The notes below the pieces were generated by a model that searched no databases, was not told where the DNA came from, and worked only from the letters and a program-made list of their open reading frames with translations. Positions 56,833-64,000 of a stretch of 64,000 nucleotides of DNA are shown here, piece by piece. The position numbers and the translations under genes are program-made. The first letter of the stretch is position 1. Each line of letters starts with the position of its first letter. Source of the stretch: Psococerastis gibbosa (Eukaryota; Arthropoda; Insecta; Psocodea; Psocidae); NCBI GenBank assembly GCA_963971405.1, contig OZ020485.1, positions 31,329,921 through 31,393,920 on the forward strand, given 5' to 3'.

Positions 56833-58171
56833 GTAGAACTCACGCTAGTCCCCCTGGCCTGTGAGGTGAATGCCACCAAAATTATTTGTATTTATTTAAT
56901 GGCTGTAAATGAGTCCTACGCCATTAATTGACACATGGTGTTCTGAATGACATTGCACAAGATAAAAGAATGTGTCAACATTGACATAAGCGCAGTGTGA
57001 ACGGATCTTTACACAGCATTGCAGCCATGATTTAATTTCTTCCAAGTTTCAATGATACGTTTTGCTTGGATACCTATTTCAAATTTAAAGTATATAAAGA
57101 GTGAAAACTTCTTAATTATAATTTTTTTTTTATTTCGCGTTTTTGCATCCTCGGTTACATTAGGCTGAGTACCTATCGTTTGTTCCAGCATTATTAGCTA
57201 GTTCAACGGCCGCCCCATATACTTGCCAACTCTTATCAGACCAACAAATGCTTTTTTTTAATCAAATAAACAGTGTGTTTCATGAAGGTTTTATTTCTGT
57301 TAATATTGTAGGACAAAATGATATTTGTATTGTTTCCGCTTTTATTAAAGACGTTTGTACCAGGGTATGTTCACTACGTCGCAACACCTACTGTACTTAC
57401 GTGGTTTCCAGTTAAATTGCAAGCATGATAGCAAAATTACGCTAGAAAATAGACGGATATTTTGAGCCGTCAATCCGTCTGGGTTCCAAGGTGAGTCTTG
57501 CCTGGAAGTCATATAGGATAATCTGTATCATCAGTTTGATTGGTTATGGCCTATAAATCCTCCAGTAAATCCATCGTAATAAGAGACTCGGTTTCTTTGT
57601 AAACTATTTTTGACAATCTGTCTCGATCCAGCTTCAATCATACACTAGCGAGGAATAACCTGCTTGCCAGTTATGCGGACTCGAGTCGATTATATTTTAT
57701 AGGCAGCTTTACTCGGCATGCTATCGTGGTACCAGAAGCTGGAGGAGGGCAGTCCGCAGGTCAAGTGGCACGCCATGTCACGTGGCAAATTTGTACCTAT
57801 AGATACACGATGAAAGGCTCATTAAACCTAATTTTGCAGCTATATTTGGGGTATTCATAATTCGTTGAATTGAATGACTAGCGTCGTAAATTTCAGGCTT
57901 AAATGTAGAGTGAAATGTAAACAAAAACTAGAATGCTTATTGCTATTATGTATTGTGCAAATTAGGCCATAATAGAATGTTGGACTGTTCATCCAAACTT
58001 CGAAATATGAGATAGTCACTAAGCGAATTACGTTTTTTCAGTGTTTCGGTGAAAAGAAATGAGTAGAATGTTTTTATTACTATATCCTAAGACAAAAAAA
58101 AAATAATAATAATACAGAGGAACCTCAATTATTCCTACCTATTGTATTATAGGCTACTGCAACACGGCTTA
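56833..58171. other. No recognisable gene
   Basis: AT-rich intronic sequence with short frames only. Confidence 0.4.
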
Positions 58172-58348
58172 GGCGTGTACTCCACTGGTCAATATTCCGT
58201 CATTTGTGATTAAAAAAGAGTTGAGATGCTTGTTTTAAGGAGACTATTGTGTAGATACTTAACTTTACTAACATTACCTCCTTAAAGCAAAAATCTCAAC
58301 TTTTTTTAAATCACAAATGACGGAATAATGACCAGTGGAATGCACGCC
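58172..58348. mobile_element. PIF/Harbinger-like foldback MITE, 177 bp, TSD TTA
   Basis: Arms of about 55 bp: GGCGTGTACTCCACTGGTCA on the left, TGACCAGTGGAATGCACGCC on the right; spacer about 67 bp; TTA on both sides (58169-58171 and 58349-58351). The arm module ATTCCGTCATTTGTG also occurs near 6718, inside another decayed foldback. Confidence 0.9.
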
Positions 58349-58351
58349 TTA

Positions 58352-59565
58352 CGATTGTACCTTTGCTGCATTGAATTTTTTGAATTTGATTTGAAAATAA
58401 ATAATAGTTAAAGTAACTTGAACATTTCTTTACGTTTAGCTGACTACACCTACTGTATGTGCCTGATAATACCATATAAAATACCATAATAAGTTAAAAG
58501 TCGAAAGTATTGCTGTGCATTTTGATTGCTCTTTAAATCCGTTCAGTTGGTATACCTGCAGTTGTACTCTTTAAATGCAGTCGAATTTTAGAAGACACAG
58601 ACGTACTCAGCTGGAGAAACTGTGTGCGTCATGTTGTGTGGATGACAAACCATATTTCATTATGACTCACTACCTTTAAAATTATTGAACAGTTCGGAGA
58701 TACTATACAATAATTATGGACCGGGTTTGTTAGTGTTCTTTATTTGGGAAAGTCAAGTCATTTCAACTTTTCATTGTTATTAAGTAGGTGTACCGGTAGA
58801 GCTCTACCTACGCAATAATATATGGGCTTTTGAACTTGTAGCCTCTCCGGCTATGATCCTGGTTACAACGTCCTTGGGATTCGCCAGTCTCAGAAGACGG
58901 GCCTTGTCACTTTATAATCATGCTTTTGCTTTGGTGCGGTATTCTTCGTTGCTTTAATTTAAATCTGGTGGGAACTGTCCTTCACCCCTGCGGGCAATTG
59001 TCAAACTTGACTCTTCCCAATCTTAATTCTACTATTTGTTTAATGTTGTCAGGGTGGTGCTTATGCTAATTTATAAATATACTGGATTCGGGGAAACGAA
59101 TTGAATGATTATATTGATAAAATACAAGTATGCAAGAACGCTACTTGATTTTTATGGGTGGCGCAACACCCGACGATACACGTCTTAGCACCTCCAACTG
59201 CCATGCGCTTACCTCTACTACTACTGGGGTCTCTGGAGACAAGCCTTCTTGCCCCAGACTCTGATAGCATGTTTTCCTATTTTTAAACAGGCTGTCAGCA
59301 GGGAGACAAGCGAAGGCAATAGAACATAATTATTAAGAATTACTCAGCTATGCATATTTGTATATTTTACTCTTATTTATTATTTAAATGTTTTTTATAG
59401 TTAGATATATTACAGAATCCGGCAGCGGCATGACTCCCATATAGATAGACCAAATTTGAGGAAAATGGCAGTGAGAGACACGAAAGTAATTTAGGTTTTC
59501 TGTGTATTATATAGGTCTCGACTGTCGAGGTTTGAGGCTCTAATGTGTTGGGAAAGGTATAGACC
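58352..59565. other. No recognisable gene
   Basis: Intronic, AT-rich; no element ends or domain-bearing frame recognised. Confidence 0.4.
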
Positions 59566-59865
59566 TATTATTTAACAAAGGGTTTGTTGGACTTACATTA
59601 CCTGCTGTGCAGGGCCCGCACAGTCATCGAACAATTAGGGCGGAACCCATTGACATGGTAAGGGATGACGTTTCGGGAGTGGGTGCTACTCCCATCATCA
59701 GACTAAGTTCTGAGAAGTACTGTTGGTTTAGTCCTGATTGTTTCTGGACGGTTGACTCACTGCTCTTGTATTCTTCTCTGAATTATTGAGTAAGTCCGAT
59801 CCCCTTGAGGATTCGAACTACCGTTCTCCCGATTGAGAAGGGAGAAAAGGCCCTGATCCCGCTGT
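59566..59865 (-). mobile_element. tRNA-like SINE with conserved core, class 3
   Basis: On the minus strand: TTCTCCCTTCTCAATCGGGA, then GGTAGTTCGAATCCTC (B-box-like), a linker, then GATGATGGGAGTAGCACCCA and CTCCCGAAACGTCATC, and a tail ending near AACCCTTTGTTAAATAAT. The tail recurs at 49131-49250. The tRNA-like head is only partly convincing. Confidence 0.55.
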
Positions 59866-59973
59866 ATCTGTATTTTTTATAGAATGTATGAAGACTTTTA
59901 TTATAATATTATTATTATTATATCCGCTTCACTAATAGATTTGAGTCAAATGAGGCTTTTAAGTCCATTGAAA

Positions 59974-60312
59974 GCCGGCCGCCATACCAAGTTAAATCCA
60001 GCGGACCAGAGCAGGTTCAAAGCTGCAGATAACTTGGTCGTGTGCACTGTGCCGGTAGGGAAACATGGTAGGACTTGTCCTGGTCACCTCCGAACTAATC
60101 GTGTGACTTCACTGTGTTTCCCAAGTGGTTCGGAATCCACTATAATCAGGAGGTCCACTGGAGTCCTATGGGCCCACGCCGTGGCCTGGGACTGTGTCAA
60201 ACCATACTACTGTCCTATGGGCTGGCGTAGGACAGTCAAGTCGGGGTCGCTATATGGGCCCAAATATGAGGCCTAAGTCGTTATTAACCCGACGAACACT
60301 GCTACTACTACT
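59974..60312 (+). mobile_element. 5S-like SINE, short-tail type, TSD 13 bp
   Basis: 5' end GCCGGCCGCCATACCAAG, then GTCCTGGTCACCTCCGAAC, CCCAAGTGGTTCGGAATCC, GGCCTGGGACTGTGTC, and a simple CTACTACTACT tail. An exact 13-bp TSD AAGTCCATTGAAA lies at 59961-59973 and 60313-60325. The long plus-strand frame across it is not a gene. It sits 180 bp before the second coding exon of the LIX1-family gene. Confidence 0.92.
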
Positions 60313-60460
60313 AAGTCCATTGAAACCCAAAATTATATAACAACCAAATTATTCCCTACCACTAATTTAAGGGAGAACCCATGTAATTGAACCTACCTCC
60401 TGCAACTCTTGCTAGTCCAGCTTGAAACGTAATTATATCATAAGTGTAGCCTATTTTTGA

Positions 60461-60882
<422 letters not shown>

Positions 60883-61277
60883 TTAAGAGTGTACAGCCCA
60901 TGGGAAATTGGTAGCCCGAAATTTAATATTTTTTATTTTTTATTTAATTAACTAAGCATGTTATTGAAGATTTGGCTCATCAAAGTTGTAGAAGACTACT
61001 TTATGCATCATATTGTAAGATATTTTTAATTTTCGAAATTGTAGTTTTTTCATAAACATGCAAATATTTTATAAACAATAACTTTTCAAATATTGGCATG
61101 TTTATAAAAAAAACTACAATTTCGAAAAAACTAAAAATACCATATTATATGATGCGTGAAGTAGTCTTCTACAACTTTGATGAGCCAAATCTTTAATAAC
61201 ATACTTAGTTAATTAAATAAAAAATAAAAAGTACTAAATTTCGGGATGCCACGTTCCTACGGGCTGTACACTCTTGA
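60883..61277. mobile_element. Foldback element, family TTAAGAGTGTACAG, copy 2
   Basis: 395 bp; ends TTAAGAGTGTACAGCCC and GGGCTGTACACTCTTGA. Collinear with 9816-10200 with few differences, including GTTGTAGAAGACTACTT on the left and AAGTAGTCTTCTACAAC on the right. Confidence 0.88.
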
Positions 61278-64000
61278 GTGCAATAATAATAATACATACA
61301 GAAGTAACAACAAAATCTCTGTGAAGCTATTGTACGTAGCTTCATTTCTCCTGTCCCGGCACTGATCGACCACTTTCGGAATCAGTCGTGTATTATGGCA
61401 AGTGGTGACCAAAGAATTTGTTGGATTGCATGTAGGCACTACCTTTTTGAACAAATGAACGTTAAGTGTATGTGGCCACTCCCTTTTAAAGTAATCATAC
61501 ACATTTAAAATAATTTCCCCAATTTGACTATTTAAAACATTATTGTTTACTAGACACATACGTATTGCATATACGGTAACGGTACGTACATATGTAGCTG
61601 TATTCTACATCCTTGGCCATTATAATTGCTTGCAACTACATCACAGTGCAATCTTTTATTATTACATGTTCCCTCATGAAATGTAAACTTCCAATCATTA
61701 TGTTTTAGATAAATTTAAAAATTGTTACCTTGCAAGCAAACGGAGACACTCAATTAATTACTAATGCCTCCAGGGCACGAGAAATGAAACTACCTATAAT
61801 TTCATATCAAGGAAACGATCCAGATTCCGAAAATGAGCTTATATGCCGATAATTTAAAATACAATATATGGCATTCTTATCTTCTTAAGCCTGAGGTAAG
61901 GAAATTTGGCGCGAAAACGGCCCTTTAGCAAAGCATAGGACAGCCTTCAACCAGCTTCCTCTAATCCAACAAAATCATTATCAATACAAATTATTATTAT
62001 TAACACTGCTTATGAGTCTCCGATCGCACAAGTACAAGCATAGACACCGAAGTCGATTAGAAGACAGTTTCGCACTGTACTCATTTCTATTTTGACCTTG
62101 TACCTTTTTTGGTAAAGACACGGCTCATGCTCATTATTATCTATCTCGGTACCCATACTAATTGATAAATATGTAAGCATGTGCTGGGATAGCTCGTACA
62201 GGTTCTTTACGCTGGGGACCATGCCCCGTAAAACACCTCTCTAAAAAAAATTAATTCTACCAAAAGATTCTGTTGTCTAATTACAGTATGTGAGTGTTCC
62301 TAATGTCGTATTGAGTTTGAGAAGCCAGCTCTAAATTTGAAAATTCATTGCGGTTACACTGGAGGCTTGTGGATAATCATGGCTTTACTGGTTTGACGCT
62401 TTTCCAAAAAACATATTGGGCTACAATTTACAGACATTTGGGTACCCATATCAGTCTACAATGTCTGCCTCTAGATTTTGTAAGATATGATCGGACTGTA
62501 CATATACTTTACAGATACCTACCTACGTATATAGCCTATTAATCACTAACTCAGTTGTTTGGATTTCAGCAAGTGGGTCATGAATGCACCGTTACAAGCC
62601 TAATGGCGTTGTCAACCTAATATTTATGGGCCATTACAAGTGCAGCTCCGCTAAATAATTCCTATAAGCTTGTCCAGCCTGCAATGTTGGCCATTAAAAA
62701 AAAAATACCCGCAAAAAATATGATTTGCAAAACTGGAATCTATCAACCGCCTTCAATCTACATATTTTAAATGGATTGATGGCGAGCCAGCCTCGATGCA
62801 CCGTCGTATTCTTTGCCCCTCTGGCCACGAAATTATGTAAATTTCGATTTCAAAATGATTTTTTGGTTTACAAACGAGCATTTTTACAATCATATTTTTA
62901 TTTTTATGGACACCGAACACTTAGCATAATGACTGACCAATCATAATCAGTTTCCCACTCCTCGCATAACCCTGGCCTCTACGAATCGCCCCATCTCTTC
63001 TTTCAGCATTATTCTGGCAATAACATTTTCAGACTTTAATAAATTGTGCTGTACAACGTTTCTCTCGTATCTGCCGTAGAATTTCATTTTATATGAATAA
63101 ATTAAAATATTTGTCTATAATGAAGCTAAATGAAGCTATACTAGAGTTCTGGAACCGGGATGGTACCTACTGACAAGTACCGGTGCTCGTCCCGAAAGTT
63201 TCGGAATCAAATCAATCGATACAGTAATAGGTTCCCGATGCGTAAAATCCCACTCTTTCTCGCCTATATTTTGAAAAACTTTTCCCCGGGGGAGTGATTC
63301 CCAACCTGCCTCACGTAGGGATCAAGACAAAATTAATGTAATTTAATATTAACCTGGGGAAAAATTAATTTGAATTTACTTTGCACCTGATTTTCTCAGG
63401 ATTGTCATTTGGGACCCAAAGGGGGGTCCATTACTACCCCCCCCCCCCTTGCCATTGCAAAAAATACGATATTAACCCTGAATAATGAGGAAATCTTGAC
63501 AACCTTGTTTAATGTAACTACAAACCTTGTTTAATGTTTAAAAATTTACCCAATTTCCGTCTTTCCCCCCCCCCCCCCCCCGAAAATATTGAAATTAGGC
63601 CCCTGGATTATCTGTTCCTACCCACATCGCTTATCTTGAAAACGATGCCGGCAGTGTAATTCCGCCAACCGCAACCCTATTATGAAGGCATTTAAAGTGT
63701 ATAATGGGACAATACTGTATTTTTGTATTGTTCTCCTTTTGTAAATTAAGAGCTCATTGTTATTTTATTGATTTGAAGTTTCTAAAAGCATAGAATGAAG
63801 CAGGTCTAGCAGAAGACAGGTGAAGTGTGTGAAGAGCAGGTGTGTCATGATTTAGCTATGCAGACAATTACGTATAGTCTTCGACATTTCAAATTATACG
63901 CCAATTTTGTCTGCATGGAAATATTAATTAATATTGATTCACGATAATGAACATCTGTATGAGGGATAGTAATTTCATATGCACTTACAGCTTATAGCGT
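61278..64000. other. Intron sequence, nothing coding recognised
   Basis: AT-rich with short frames. 63231-63300 has TGCGTAAAATCCCACTCTTT and TTTTCCCCGGGGGAG, the module found inside the hAT-type elements. C runs lie at 63440-63450 and about 63566-63581, the latter near AGGCCCCTGGAT, a possible decayed terminus. None has definable ends. Confidence 0.4.

Noticed and set aside
59800-59865. Possible tRNA gene on the minus strand
   Set aside because: A B-box-like GGTAGTTCGAATCC is present, but the acceptor stem does not pair and the sequence continues into a repeat whose tail recurs at 49.1 kb.
59884-60276. 130-codon plus-strand frame
   Set aside because: It overlaps a SINE with a 13-bp TSD; the same sequence recurs as non-coding repeat elsewhere in the window.

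Overview
This is a repeat-saturated, AT-rich stretch of a large animal genome. The one gene I can name is a LIX1-family gene (LIX1/LIX1L of vertebrates, lowfat of Drosophila). Two of its coding exons lie on the + strand, at 16552-16723 and 60495-60658, separated by an intron of about 43.8 kb. The exon ends carry consensus splice sites and the reading phases match (one base of a Val codon in the first exon, two in the second). The protein resembles insect lowfat and vertebrate LIX1L, so an arthropod with a large genome is the best guess; the species cannot be fixed from this window. The remaining exons must lie beyond position 64000, and any upstream non-coding exon or promoter lies before 16530. 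I see no bacterial features, CRISPR array, rRNA gene or intact tRNA gene.

Almost everything else recognisable is mobile DNA or its debris. Ten elements have short terminal inverted repeats (TIRs) and 8-bp target-site duplications (TSDs) as expected of non-autonomous hAT transposons. Most carry long G or C homopolymer runs just inside the TIR. Six foldback or inverted-repeat elements have 3-bp TSDs (TTA, TTT, TAT, ATT) and related ends beginning GGYG, resembling PIF/Harbinger-type MITEs. A second foldback family begins TTAAGAGTGTACAG. There are two retroposon (SINE-like) families: one tRNA-derived with recognisable A and B boxes, the other starting with a sequence like the 5' end of 5S rRNA and flanked by 13-14-bp TSDs. 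A repeat of about 850 bp is present in at least five copies, and two decayed LINE reverse-transcriptase fragments are visible.

Layout: 1-16.5 kb is upstream of the first coding exon and holds a LINE 3' end (4.2-4.9 kb), a three-unit tandem repeat (5.2-5.5 kb), an 850-bp repeat copy (7.1-7.9 kb), foldbacks (6.1, 9.8, 10.4, 16.0 kb) and a 5S-like SINE (11.2 kb). 16.5-60.5 kb is the first coding exon plus the giant intron, with clusters at 18-20, 28-29, 31.5-35.2, 35.4-36.2, 39-40, 44.8-46.6, 48-50, 51.7-56.8 and 58.2 kb. 60.5-64 kb holds the second coding exon and the start of the next intron. Long unannotated stretches are listed; many of the available open frames in them are fragments without recognisable domains.

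The most interesting structure is at the level of mobile-element biology: several TIR families share internal modules, foldbacks with different interiors share a terminal consensus, one palindrome can be compared with a neighbouring empty target site, and an inverted repeat pair brackets the first coding exon.
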